This document shows positions 43,245 through 51,804 of a stretch of DNA of 64,000 nucleotides, one piece after another. The first letter of the stretch is position 1. Each line of letters opens with the position of its first letter. This DNA comes from Azotimanducus sp963663145. Lineage in GTDB: Bacteria; Pseudomonadota; Gammaproteobacteria; Pseudomonadales; Azotimanducaceae. The notes beneath the pieces are model-generated. The model did no database searches and was not told where the DNA came from. It saw only the letters and a program-made list of their open reading frames with translations. Location of the stretch: NCBI GenBank assembly GCA_963663145.1, contig OY760134.1:3006984-3070983 (forward strand). Reading direction: 5' to 3'. A program made the position numbers and the translations under genes.

Positions 43245-44533
43245 AACTCCTCGCGGTCGGCGATATGCACTTGGGTAGGCGCCCGTCTCGTCTGCCTTCT
43301 GATCTCACCCACGAATCGTCCGAACTCGGCCCTGTAGCCGCATGGGGGCTTACGGTCGATCATGCCATAAGCGAAAAGGTCGATGCCGTGTTGCTGGCTG
43401 GCGATGTCGTCGAAAGTGAGAAGGACTTTTTTGAGGGCTTCGGTCAACTCAAACAGGGGGTGGACAAGCTCACGGCCGCCAGCATTCAAGTCATCGCGGT
43501 GGCCGGCAATCACGACGTCTATGTGCTGCCGAGGCTCGCGGACCTGCTTGAGGAAAGTAGCCACTTCAAGCTGCTTGGGCGCGGCGGAAAATGGGAAGCT
43601 CACCAAATTACCGCGAAGAGCGAAGAAGTGACGATCTGGGGTTGGTCGTTTCCCACTCAGACGGTGAGGAACAGTCCGCTCGCCGGAAATCGTTTCGAAC
43701 AGCGTTCAACGCTCCAAATTGGCCTGCTTCATTGTGACCTGGACCAATCGGGAAGCCGTTACGCGCCGGTGTCCGGCAAGGAGCTCAGGGCTTCCGGGCT
43801 CGATGGTTGGCTGCTTGGCCACATCCACATGCCGCATGACTTGCAACCGGATTCATTGTGCGGATATCTCGGTTGCCTGAGCGGAATGGACCCGGGCGAA
43901 TTCGGCGTACGAGGCCCCTGGATGCTGCATGTTGAGGGTGGCCGGATTCGCGAAGTCACGCAGGCGCCCTTGGCACCCTTGCGTTGGCTGAGAAGCGAGC
44001 TCGACATCAGCGGACTGGAAGACATCGAGGGTCTGAACAGCCTTTTGATCAAACACACTGAACAACTCGACCATGACATATCGGCCGAAGCCTTTCCTCC
44101 CAAGACGGTCGGCATGAGGCTGACCCTTGTTGGGCGGTCTCCGCTTGCGGGGCAGTTCTCTCGTTGGATGGAGGAAACGCGCGGAGACTTCCCGTGCTTC
44201 ACGCACTTGGACACCGATTACTTTGTGGAGCATTGCACGTCGGCCGCGTTGCCTGAGATCGACCTTGCGGAACTCGCCCATCAACAGAACCCCTTGGGAT
44301 TGCTCTGCAAGAAACTCCTGCTCCTTGATGAGCCGCCAGAAAGTCCCGAACGAGCCGAATTGATCAGCCTGGCCAAACGCAGGTTCGAAGAGGCGCTCGG
44401 CAGCCCGACTTGGAGAGGTCTTGAGTCGAACTCAGAAAAGCTCACGGAAGCGGAAGTCACTGAGGAGCTTCGCCAAGCAGGAACGCGAGCGATCAACCAA
44501 CTGCACGCCCAACAGCTAGGAATCTCCGAGTGA
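43241..44533 (+). CDS. SbcD/YhaO-like DNA exonuclease subunit (metallophosphoesterase)
   Basis: A 430-residue calcineurin-type nuclease. Metal motifs: AVGDMHLG (D-x-H), LLAGDVVES, IAVAGNHDVYV (G-N-H-D), LLHCDLD and GWLLGHIHMP (G-H-x-H). The C-terminal half (residues 250-430) is a helical capping and ATPase-docking region. TTG 43241 overlaps the DUF433 stop (TTGA). The ATPase gene starts within its stop (GTGA), so the pair should form a Mre11-Rad50-like complex that trims or cuts DNA ends. YhaO rather than classic SbcD is suggested by its partner. Confidence 0.9.
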   Translation: MKLLAVGDMHLGRRPSRLPSDLTHESSELGPVAAWGLTVDHAISEKVDAVLLAGDVVESEKDFFEGFGQLKQGVDKLTAASIQVIAVAGNHDVYVLPRLADLLEESSHFKLLGRGGKWEAHQITAKSEEVTIWGWSFPTQTVRNSPLAGNRFEQRSTLQIGLLHCDLDQSGSRYAPVSGKELRASGLDGWLLGHIHMPHDLQPDSLCGYLGCLSGMDPGEFGVRGPWMLHVEGGRIREVTQAPLAPLRWLRSELDISGLEDIEGLNSLLIKHTEQLDHDISAEAFPPKTVGMRLTLVGRSPLAGQFSRWMEETRGDFPCFTHLDTDYFVEHCTSAALPEIDLAELAHQQNPLGLLCKKLLLLDEPPESPERAELISLAKRRFEEALGSPTWRGLESNSEKLTEAEVTEELRQAGTRAINQLHAQQLGISE

Positions 44534-47500
44534 AGCTTGCACGTTTGGAAGTCACCCGATTGCCGGGCTTCTCCAGCAGCTTCTGCCTGCAAGACTTGGC
44601 GGGCGACGTCAACCTGATCACCGGACCCAACGCCATCGGCAAATCAAGTTTGGTGCGCGCCCTCAAGCTTTTGCTAGGTGAGTCGGCCAAGACCGACCCC
44701 TTGGTCACGCTCGCTGCGGAGTTCGTTGAGGAAAACAAGACCTGGCGGGTCGACCGCACCGGGCAACAGTTTGGTTGGACGTGCGACGGAAAAGCCGCTC
44801 AACGCCCTAATTTGCCCGCAGCTGATCAACTTGGTCGCTACTGCTTGTCGATGGAGGACTTGATCAAGGCCGACTCGACCGATGCCTCCCTCGCGCAAGA
44901 ACTGCAGCGGGAACTCTGCGGGGGATTTGATCTCGATGCGGTTCGAACAAATATCGGCGCAAGACACGGAACTGGCGAAAGGCGCGAGTTGGATTCAAGC
45001 CTTGACGGCCTTCGGGATGCAGAACGCACCTCCGACATCCTACGAAAAGACCAGCAAGCCATTCCCTCACTCACCGCAGAAATAGAACAAGCACACAAGG
45101 CAGAGGAGCAGGTGCGTCTGATCGACCAAGCCAAGGGGCTCTTGAAGGCGATGCGCGCGAGCAAGGCTGCCAAGGAACAGCTTGCAGAGTTTCCCAGCAA
45201 CATGGACAAAATTACCGGCCAAGAACTTGCTGACATAAAGAAGCATCGTTCTGCGCTTGAGAAAAGCGAAGCTGAGCGGCTTGCACAGGAGCAAGCACTC
45301 AGGCTGGCACAAATCTCGCTGGAAGACTCCGGGCTCGCAGCGAGCGATATTGAGCAGGCGGCGACTGACCTTGCAACCATCGAGCGCAATCTGCGCAAAG
45401 TCGAGAAACTGCAGCCCGAACAAGCCCAGCAACTAAGAACTCTCGCGCAACAGAAGGATAAATTTGAGGATGCCTCTCAACAACTCGGCAGCGACACACC
45501 TACAAATCTCAATCTGGAAAACCTGAGACAGGCGGAAGGGTTTGCCGCAGAATTCCTTAAGCTGACTGAAACGAGAAACCAGCTTGAGCAACTCATCGAG
45601 TTGTCGGGCGGCGTTCCGGATGAAGGCAAATTTGACGACCACCTGAGTGCCGTGAATGCGCTGCAGAAATGGCTCGACCCCCAGATGGAAGAATCGCACA
45701 AGCGCCGATTCACCCTGCTCCTGTCGTCTTCTTTGGTTCTGGCCATTGCCAGCATCGTCGGGTTTATTTTCCTGCCCCCCCTGCTGCCAGCCCTCTTTGC
45801 CCTACTGCTCTTGTCGGCCCTCGTTTGGGCGCTCGTGACTATCCGTTCGAGTTCAAGCCGAGCCGCCAAAACACGCGCACGGGATGCCGTCAAACAATTC
45901 GATGAAAGCGGTATCCCGACACCCGAAGAATGGAGCTTTCCCGCAGTACGAAAGCGTCTCAGAGAACTGGAGGATGCCCTTTCGAATCTAAAGCATGCTT
46001 CGCAAGCACAGGCCAAGCTCACAGCGCTCGGGGAAAAGATTCAGACGAAAGAGCAGGAAAAGCTGGCGCTCAGCGAGACCATTGGTTTCGACCCCTTGAT
46101 ACCCCTGACATCACTTGACAGATTCATACGACTTTCGAAAGACTGGGACGAGTCGCGCCTCGCTCTTGAATCCACAAACCGCGCGCTCGCCGACACAAGC
46201 GAAGAAATCCAAAAAGAGATGGGAAAGACAAGAAGCGTACTTTCGCGCTGGGTGTCAGACGTCTCCGAAGACACCGACTTTGATCAGCTCAGCGCCGCAT
46301 GCACAAACTTCCAGGAACGACTCAAGGAAGCGCAAAAGGCGAGTGATGAAATCAAGATTGCCGCGCAGCTCGTTAAGAAACAGCTAGCCGAATCATCCCG
46401 ACATCGAGACGAAATCGCGGCAATCTATCAAAAGGTTGGTCTGGTCGAGGAAGATCATCACTTGCTTGTCGATCGTGTCGGGCGACTCGAATCTTGGAAG
46501 GACGCGGGTAAAGATTTGATTGGCGCCGAAGCGCAAGAGAGGCAATCTAAATCTGCCCTGGAAGGGCGCGAAGTACTGCTTGAATTGGTGGACAGTGGAG
46601 ATGAACCGGGGCTTGATGCCCTGCTTGACAAAGCGCGGCAATGCGCCTCGCAGCTTGAGTCGCTGCGCGAGGAGCGTGCCAGGATTGAAGCCGAAATCGG
46701 GCGGGCGGAGCAAGATGATGCATTGGAAAAGGCCAACGCCGAACGGGTCGAAGCAGTAGTGAACCTGGAGCAAAAGCGCGACGACCTGCTCGCCCACGAG
46801 GCAACCGAGCTGCTCTTGGGACAAGTAGAAGACGAGTTTCGATCCACGCACGAACCGAAAGTGCTCAGCGATGCCAATGCGCTGTTTCAACAGGTCACCG
46901 CCAATGCCTTTGAACTTGAGCTTGGTGATGGCGGCGGTTTTCGAGCCAGGGACACCCAGCAAGGCGAAGTTCGCAAGCTCGATGAACTCTCTACCGGCAC
47001 GCGCATGCAGCTTTTGCTTGCGGTGCGCGTGGCCTGGGTTCAATCGCAAGGCGCCGACGGGCGGATGCTGCCGGTGTTTCTTGATGAGGCGTTCACCACC
47101 AGCGATGAAGCCCGATTTATGGTTCTGGTGAAGAGTCTTGATCAGATTTCCGAATCGGTCGGCCTGCAGGTGATCTATCTTTCCGCTCGAAGACACGAGC
47201 AAGACCTGTGGCGCACCGCTCTTGGCCGAGAACCCCACTGTGTGGATCTCGCGACGCTCAGAGGCAAGGGCGACACGGAGCGTCCTCCGGATTTTGAAAT
47301 TGAGCCTCCGCAGCCCGTTCCACAACCCGGAAAAAGTAACGCAATCCAATACGCCAAGGCACTCGGCGTGCCTTTCATCAATCCGATGCTTGATGCCGGC
47401 GAAATTCACCTGTTTCACATCCTGCGCGACGACCTTCAAATCATGTACCGATTCTTGGACAGTCTTCGAATTGCCAGTCTTGGTCAGCTTGAGAGCTACC

Positions 47501-47958
47501 TAGGCCGACGTGACGGGGAGCAAGCCGACACCCACCTCCCACACCTCATCGAACGCTGTCGCACGGCCCGCGCTTGGGCATTGGCTTGGCGGGAAGGCAG
47601 AGGTCGCGTTATCGGCGCACTCGAATTGGAAGAGTCGGAGGCTTTCTCGCGGATATTTCTCAGTCAGGCCGCTCGTCTTGCGGCTTCGGAGGATGTGTCG
47701 GGCGATGCGGAGAAGATGTTGAAGTCGCTTCGCGACGGTAAACTCAAGGGCTTTCGATCAAAGAATATCGAAGATTTTGAGGCTTGGCTGAAGGAACATG
47801 AATACTTGGATGATCGTCCGGTATTGTCTCGCGATGAACGGCGCCAGAGGGTGCTGCAAGCCTACGAACTTGACGATGAGGAACGCCTTGAGGATATCGG
47901 GCAGTGCGTGGACTGGCTGGAAGCAGCTGTCACCGAAATCGACGGAGCAGCAGAATGA
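44530..47958 (+). CDS. SbcC/YhaN-like SMC-family ATPase with membrane hairpin
   Basis: A 1142-residue Rad50/SbcC-like protein. Walker A G32-PNAIGKSS is near the N-terminus, long coiled coils run through residues 130-390 and 450-740, and the signature DELSTGTRMQLLLAV is at about 818 with Walker B LPVFLDEAFTTSD at about 848. Two adjacent hydrophobic helices at about 395-440 replace the zinc hook, as in YhaN. After the ATPase (from about 933) there is an extra helical domain of about 210 residues with no family I recognise. It overlaps the nuclease gene (GTGA) and the next gene (ATGA). Confidence 0.88.
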   Translation: MKLARLEVTRLPGFSSSFCLQDLAGDVNLITGPNAIGKSSLVRALKLLLGESAKTDPLVTLAAEFVEENKTWRVDRTGQQFGWTCDGKAAQRPNLPAADQLGRYCLSMEDLIKADSTDASLAQELQRELCGGFDLDAVRTNIGARHGTGERRELDSSLDGLRDAERTSDILRKDQQAIPSLTAEIEQAHKAEEQVRLIDQAKGLLKAMRASKAAKEQLAEFPSNMDKITGQELADIKKHRSALEKSEAERLAQEQALRLAQISLEDSGLAASDIEQAATDLATIERNLRKVEKLQPEQAQQLRTLAQQKDKFEDASQQLGSDTPTNLNLENLRQAEGFAAEFLKLTETRNQLEQLIELSGGVPDEGKFDDHLSAVNALQKWLDPQMEESHKRRFTLLLSSSLVLAIASIVGFIFLPPLLPALFALLLLSALVWALVTIRSSSSRAAKTRARDAVKQFDESGIPTPEEWSFPAVRKRLRELEDALSNLKHASQAQAKLTALGEKIQTKEQEKLALSETIGFDPLIPLTSLDRFIRLSKDWDESRLALESTNRALADTSEEIQKEMGKTRSVLSRWVSDVSEDTDFDQLSAACTNFQERLKEAQKASDEIKIAAQLVKKQLAESSRHRDEIAAIYQKVGLVEEDHHLLVDRVGRLESWKDAGKDLIGAEAQERQSKSALEGREVLLELVDSGDEPGLDALLDKARQCASQLESLREERARIEAEIGRAEQDDALEKANAERVEAVVNLEQKRDDLLAHEATELLLGQVEDEFRSTHEPKVLSDANALFQQVTANAFELELGDGGGFRARDTQQGEVRKLDELSTGTRMQLLLAVRVAWVQSQGADGRMLPVFLDEAFTTSDEARFMVLVKSLDQISESVGLQVIYLSARRHEQDLWRTALGREPHCVDLATLRGKGDTERPPDFEIEPPQPVPQPGKSNAIQYAKALGVPFINPMLDAGEIHLFHILRDDLQIMYRFLDSLRIASLGQLESYLGRRDGEQADTHLPHLIERCRTARAWALAWREGRGRVIGALELEESEAFSRIFLSQAARLAASEDVSGDAEKMLKSLRDGKLKGFRSKNIEDFEAWLKEHEYLDDRPVLSRDERRQRVLQAYELDDEERLEDIGQCVDWLEAAVTEIDGAAE

Positions 47959-49691
47959 ACGAAGAATCAAACGAACCACAAAACCTATCCATCCGCAACC
48001 TCTGCGATCGCATTCCGGATCGTGCGCTGTATCTCGCCCTCGGATTTGTTCAAGGCTTGGCAGCTTGGGGACTGGTTGAACACGGAGACTGGCTAACGCA
48101 ACACCCAACCGTCGCCTTTCCACTCTGGCTTCTCGTACTCGCCTGGCCGGGGCTCTTCATGCTCTGCTACACGCGAGAGCATTGCGTGCGCGCACTCGCT
48201 TGGGTGAGCGGATTCTGTGCATTGCTCGCCTCATTGGCCCTCTACACCGGCTGGCAGACGACACCACACGGAGAATTTGATACGGAAGCCGTCACAGCAG
48301 TCTTTTCCTTATCCATGCTCACCGCGACATTCATTGCACTGCTGCACTTGCAGACCTTCATCTGGCGTGAAGGGCGAAGCTACGACACTTTCTTCACGCT
48401 CTCTTGGCGAAACTTCTTGACGGTTGGTCTCTCGGCGGCATTGACACTTGGCATCAGGCTGGTGCTCTTTCTTTGGGAGTCGTTATTTTCCGCCATAGGC
48501 ATCGAGTTCTTTACCGAACTCTTTGGCGAAGAGTGGTTCATGCTGCCGGTGCTGGGCGCCTCCTTCGCCTTTGGCCTGCATAGCTTTCGCGCAGCCACTT
48601 CCGTCATCGACAGCATTTCCACGATACTGGCGCGGCTCACCTGGTTGCTGCTGCCCATACTGCTTTTCGTGGTCAGCGCGTTTCTCATCACCTTGCCGTT
48701 CGTTGGGTTGCAACCCTTGTGGGACACGGACTACGGCACCGCCATCCTGATGGCTTCCAACTTCGGCGCGCTTCTGTTCTTGAACGCCGTGTATCAGACC
48801 GGGCAACGTCTTCCCTATGCTTCCTTGGTCCACAAGATACTCACCATAGGAGTCGTGATTCTCCCCGTTCTGTCGGCACTGGCCTTCTATGGGCTTGCGC
48901 TCCGCATCGGGCAGTATGGCTGGTCTGTCTCCCGCTGTTGGGCGCTTCTGATCGCCCTGCTGTTGGCCTGTTTTTCCGTGGGATACGCCTACATCATCGT
49001 GAGGCGGCGTTTCCATTGGCTGGACAGGTTGCCGCAGATCAATGCCAGCATGTCATGGATGGTGCTCGTGGCCTTGTTGCTCACCGCCTCGCCTCTGCTC
49101 GACTTCCGGGTCGTCTCCGCTTCGAGCCAGTTTTCCCGCATCGAATCGGGGGGAGATTCCATCGCTGAACTGGATGTGCGCTACGTTCAAGAGGAGCTGG
49201 CACGACCCGGCCATTTGCGGATGCAGTCTTTAATTTCTCGGCTCGACGCCACCGACCAAGAGACCGCTGAAGCGCTTCGTATCGCATTGAAGGAGAAACG
49301 CTCCTTCGCTCGCGGCTGGAGCCAAGATCAGCAAGCGCAAATCGTCAAGCGACCTGAAGATTTGGAAATTCCGGAGCGGCTTGCAACCGCCATCCGCAAC
49401 TACACGGACAAGATGCCTCGATTATTGTTTCAAGTCGACCTCAACGAGGACGGCACCCCCGAATACGTGGGTGTGTGGAAATCCGATTTCGTCAATGAAA
49501 CCTACGCGCGCTGCTGGCACGAGTCCTCAGAGGGCTGGGAGTCTTGCGGATACCACCGCATGTACCACGATTCGGAGACTTCCCAGGCCGAACTACTTGA
49601 AGAACTGGCCGCAGCGGATTTTGAAGCGCTTATGCCAACGCGTCCCTACAAGGACTTGCGCGTTGGCGAACGCGTGTTCAAGTTCGAGTAG
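47955..49691 (+). CDS. DUF4153 polytopic membrane protein
   Basis: A 578-residue membrane protein with about 10-11 hydrophobic helices over residues 20-390, including WLLLPILLFVVSAFLITLPF, followed by a soluble C-terminal part (RYVQEELARPGHLRMQSLI onward) holding a tetrapeptide-rich, acidic region. The pattern matches DUF4153, of unknown function. ATG 47955 overlaps the ATPase stop (ATGA), so it is expressed with the nuclease-ATPase pair. The membrane hairpin in the ATPase could bring the complex to this protein. Confidence 0.82.
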   Translation: MNEESNEPQNLSIRNLCDRIPDRALYLALGFVQGLAAWGLVEHGDWLTQHPTVAFPLWLLVLAWPGLFMLCYTREHCVRALAWVSGFCALLASLALYTGWQTTPHGEFDTEAVTAVFSLSMLTATFIALLHLQTFIWREGRSYDTFFTLSWRNFLTVGLSAALTLGIRLVLFLWESLFSAIGIEFFTELFGEEWFMLPVLGASFAFGLHSFRAATSVIDSISTILARLTWLLLPILLFVVSAFLITLPFVGLQPLWDTDYGTAILMASNFGALLFLNAVYQTGQRLPYASLVHKILTIGVVILPVLSALAFYGLALRIGQYGWSVSRCWALLIALLLACFSVGYAYIIVRRRFHWLDRLPQINASMSWMVLVALLLTASPLLDFRVVSASSQFSRIESGGDSIAELDVRYVQEELARPGHLRMQSLISRLDATDQETAEALRIALKEKRSFARGWSQDQQAQIVKRPEDLEIPERLATAIRNYTDKMPRLLFQVDLNEDGTPEYVGVWKSDFVNETYARCWHESSEGWESCGYHRMYHDSETSQAELLEELAAADFEALMPTRPYKDLRVGERVFKFE

Positions 49692-49703
49692 CTGGCGTCT
49701 TCA

Positions 49704-49733
49704 TTGACACTGCTTTCGGCGCTTGAGTAGACT
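49704..49733 (+). promoter_or_regulatory. Sigma-70 promoter of tRNA-Leu
   Basis: Consensus TTGACA (49704-49709), 18-base spacer and TAGACT (49728-49733), followed by a G/C-rich discriminator (GCACGCC) typical of stable-RNA promoters. Transcription would start near 49740, about 30 bases before the tRNA. It begins just after the DUF4153 stop. Confidence 0.75.
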
Positions 49734-49769
49734 GCACGCCCTTTCTCGGGTCTCCCTCGAGAGAGAACC

Positions 49770-49856
49770 GCCGAGGTGGTGAAATTGGTAGACACGCTAG
49801 CTTCAGGTGCTAGTGGGGGTAACCCCGTGGAGGTTCAAGTCCTCTCCTCGGCACCA
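49770..49856 (+). tRNA. tRNA-Leu (anticodon CAG)
   Basis: A complete 87-base gene. The 7-base acceptor stem GCCGAGG/CCTCGGC is followed by an encoded ACCA. The D arm contains GGTAGACACG, the anticodon loop TTCAGGT gives CAG between GCTAGC and GCTAGT, the long variable arm of class II tRNAs is GGGGGTAACCCC, and the T arm is GGTTCAAGTCC. It decodes CUG. No integrase or attachment duplication of its 3' end is seen on the plus strand. Confidence 0.98.
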
Positions 49857-49860
49857 AGTT

Positions 49861-49897
49861 ACTTTCCATTGATGGAAGTTGTCAGCGCTCGCTGACA
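49861..49897 (+). terminator. Tandem hairpins after tRNA-Leu
   Basis: Two adjacent hairpins: ACTTTCCAT/ATGGAAGT (one bulge) and TGTCAGCG-CT-CGCTGACA (49880-49897, perfect 8-base arms). They lie just beyond the tRNA 3' end. The absence of a T tract makes them possible processing or weak termination signals. Confidence 0.4.
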
Positions 49898-50075
49898 GGC
49901 TCCGCCAAGCCCAAGCCGACTTTGGTGCCTGTCCCTTGGTGCCGATTGAGGCGCCCCGGCATCCGAGAAAGTTCTTCAAGGTAGGCATCGAACCGGCCTA
50001 AATCGCCGGTGATCATGAGGATCGCGCGCGCCAGCAATCCGGGAAAAGTGTGAAGAATTGCTCTAGAATAGAATC

Positions 50076-50300
50076 ATGAAAACAACAATTGATATTCCTG
50101 AAAAAGAACTAATGGATGCCATACGATTCACTGGCGCCAAGACAAAGCGTTATGCAGTAGTAACGGCAATCGCCGACTTCAATCGAAGGCGGCGATTGTC
50201 CGAATTGGTGAGACATGCGGGAACCTGCGCGCACATGTGCACGGTCGAGGAACTCCAAACGAGCAGAAGGCAGAGAGCCAAGTCCTTTGATCTTGATTGA
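50076..50300 (+). CDS. VapB-type antitoxin
   Basis: A 74-residue antitoxin. KTTIDIPEKELMDAIRFTGA is the N-terminal DNA-binding ribbon of the VapB (DUF2191) type, followed by the helical pairing segment AVVTAIADFNRRRRLSELV. TCTAGAATAGAATC before the ATG may hold the -10 box. It overlaps the VapC toxin gene by 14 bases. In this type the pair represses its own promoter. Confidence 0.88.
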   Translation: MKTTIDIPEKELMDAIRFTGAKTKRYAVVTAIADFNRRRRLSELVRHAGTCAHMCTVEELQTSRRQRAKSFDLD

Positions 50301-50661
50301 CACATCCTCTTGGATTCACTTTCTGAGACCGAGTGGAGACATGAATGCACGCGGACGTGTCGAAACCTTGCTGAGGTCGGGAGAAGCGTGTTGGTGCCCG
50401 ATTGTGCAGCTAGAGCTTTGGAACGGCGCGCGCGGCCATCGGGAACGGAGGGTGCTAGACGACTTCGCCCAAGTGCTTCCGGCCTTGCCGATCAAACCAG
50501 AAGTCTGGGTGGCTGCCTATGCCCTCGCGCGTCGCGCCCGCACCGGAGGGGTGACTGTACCCGCGACTCATATCCTCATCACTGCTTGCGCACAACACCA
50601 TGGCGCAGGGTTAGAATCGTCCGACAAGGACTTCGCGCTGCTGCGGGACGTTGGCCGTTAG
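50287..50661 (+). CDS. VapC-type PIN ribonuclease toxin
   Basis: A 124-residue PIN toxin. Catalytic acids: Asp in LILIDTSSWIHFL, Glu in PIVQLELWNGA, Asp/Thr in PATHILITACA (here a Thr-His replaces the usual Asp near this position) and Asp in LESSDKDFALL. TTG 50287 or TTG 50293 starts inside vapB. VapC toxins cut tRNA or rRNA. Its position right after a tRNA gene is a common landing place for such modules. Confidence 0.85.
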   Translation: MILIDTSSWIHFLRPSGDMNARGRVETLLRSGEACWCPIVQLELWNGARGHRERRVLDDFAQVLPALPIKPEVWVAAYALARRARTGGVTVPATHILITACAQHHGAGLESSDKDFALLRDVGR

Positions 50662-50674
50662 CCTCTCCTTCTAC

Positions 50675-51694
50675 TCAGGCCGCGTCCGCGATCTTCAGCA
50701 ATTGCTTGCCCAAGTTTTGTCCGGTGAAGAGCCGGTTAAGGGTGTCCGGGATGTTCTCGAAACCTTCTTGAATGTCGAGCTCGTACACCAGTTCGCCACT
50801 TTCTATCCATGAAATGAGTTCTTGCGCCGCGGTGGCGAATCGATCGAAGTAGTCGATCACGATGAAGCCCTCCATGCGACCGCGCATGACCACAAGATTC
50901 ATCAGGTTGGACGGGCCCGGCACGGGAGTCGTGGCGTTGTAGCTTGAAATGCCGCCGCAGAGCACCACGCGGGCGCGCATGTTGATGTGATTCAGCGCCG
51001 CCTCGAGAATGTCGCCGCCGACATTGTCGAAGAATAGGTCCACACGGTTGGGGCAGAGTTCGCCAATGCGGGCGTCAACATCCTCGCTCTTGTAGTCGAT
51101 CGCCGCATCGAAACGCGCCTGCTCGGTGAGCCATGCACACTTCTCCGGGCCTCCGGCGATCCCTACGACGCGGCACCCCTTGATGCGCGCAATCTGCCCG
51201 GCAACCGAGCCGGTCGCACCCGCCGCGCCGGATACGAGAACGGTTTCGCCGCTCTTCGGCTTTCCCAAGTCCAGCATGCCCCAATAGGCCGTCTGTCCCG
51301 TCGTTCCCAGTACAGATAGCATCATTGATGGTTCGATGCCCGGCGGCAGCTTGGTCAACATTCCAAAAGGCGAGGAGGCGTTCACGACCTGGTAGTCCTG
51401 CCATCCACCCAGCGTCTGCACCAGATCACCCGGCTTGTAGTCCGGGTGGTTTGATTCGGCGACCTGGCCCACGCTACCGGCGCGCATGGGCTCACCAATC
51501 TGCACCGGAGGCATGTAGCTTTCTCGATCTTCCATCCAGCCACGCTGCGTCGGGTCGAACGAGAGATACAGGGTCCTCACCAGGACCTCGCCTTCTCCAA
51601 TCTTGGGAATAGGGATTTCACGGTATTCAAAATTGTCGTGAGTCACCGCGCCATAGGGTCGCTTCGCCAGAAGCCATTGGCGATTAATGTTCAT
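50675..51694 (-). CDS. NADP-dependent medium-chain reductase, CurA/PTGR-like
   Basis: A 339-residue zinc-free medium-chain dehydrogenase/reductase of the CurA/leukotriene B4 dehydrogenase group, which reduces double bonds of enones with NADPH. LSFDPTQRGWMEDRESYMPP and VSGAAGATGSVAGQIARIKG (cofactor loop) are typical, then VDLFFDNVGG. A second gene of the same family begins at 63538 at the end of the window. It is convergent with vapC. Confidence 0.9.
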   Translation of the reverse strand: MNINRQWLLAKRPYGAVTHDNFEYREIPIPKIGEGEVLVRTLYLSFDPTQRGWMEDRESYMPPVQIGEPMRAGSVGQVAESNHPDYKPGDLVQTLGGWQDYQVVNASSPFGMLTKLPPGIEPSMMLSVLGTTGQTAYWGMLDLGKPKSGETVLVSGAAGATGSVAGQIARIKGCRVVGIAGGPEKCAWLTEQARFDAAIDYKSEDVDARIGELCPNRVDLFFDNVGGDILEAALNHINMRARVVLCGGISSYNATTPVPGPSNLMNLVVMRGRMEGFIVIDYFDRFATAAQELISWIESGELVYELDIQEGFENIPDTLNRLFTGQNLGKQLLKIADAA

Positions 51695-51804
51695 TGGGCA
51701 TCCTAAATTTTAGAGATTGCGACTATAGCGCATCTGAAAGAAGGCACATGGAAAGGAGTAAGGGAATAACTCGCCCCGTGTACGGAAGAAATGACAAAGC
51801 CGTG

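Noticed and set aside
49803..49988. Minus-strand frame over the tRNA with the peptide CRGEDLNLHG
   Set aside because: This is the familiar false protein from translating the complement of a tRNA-Leu; not a gene.
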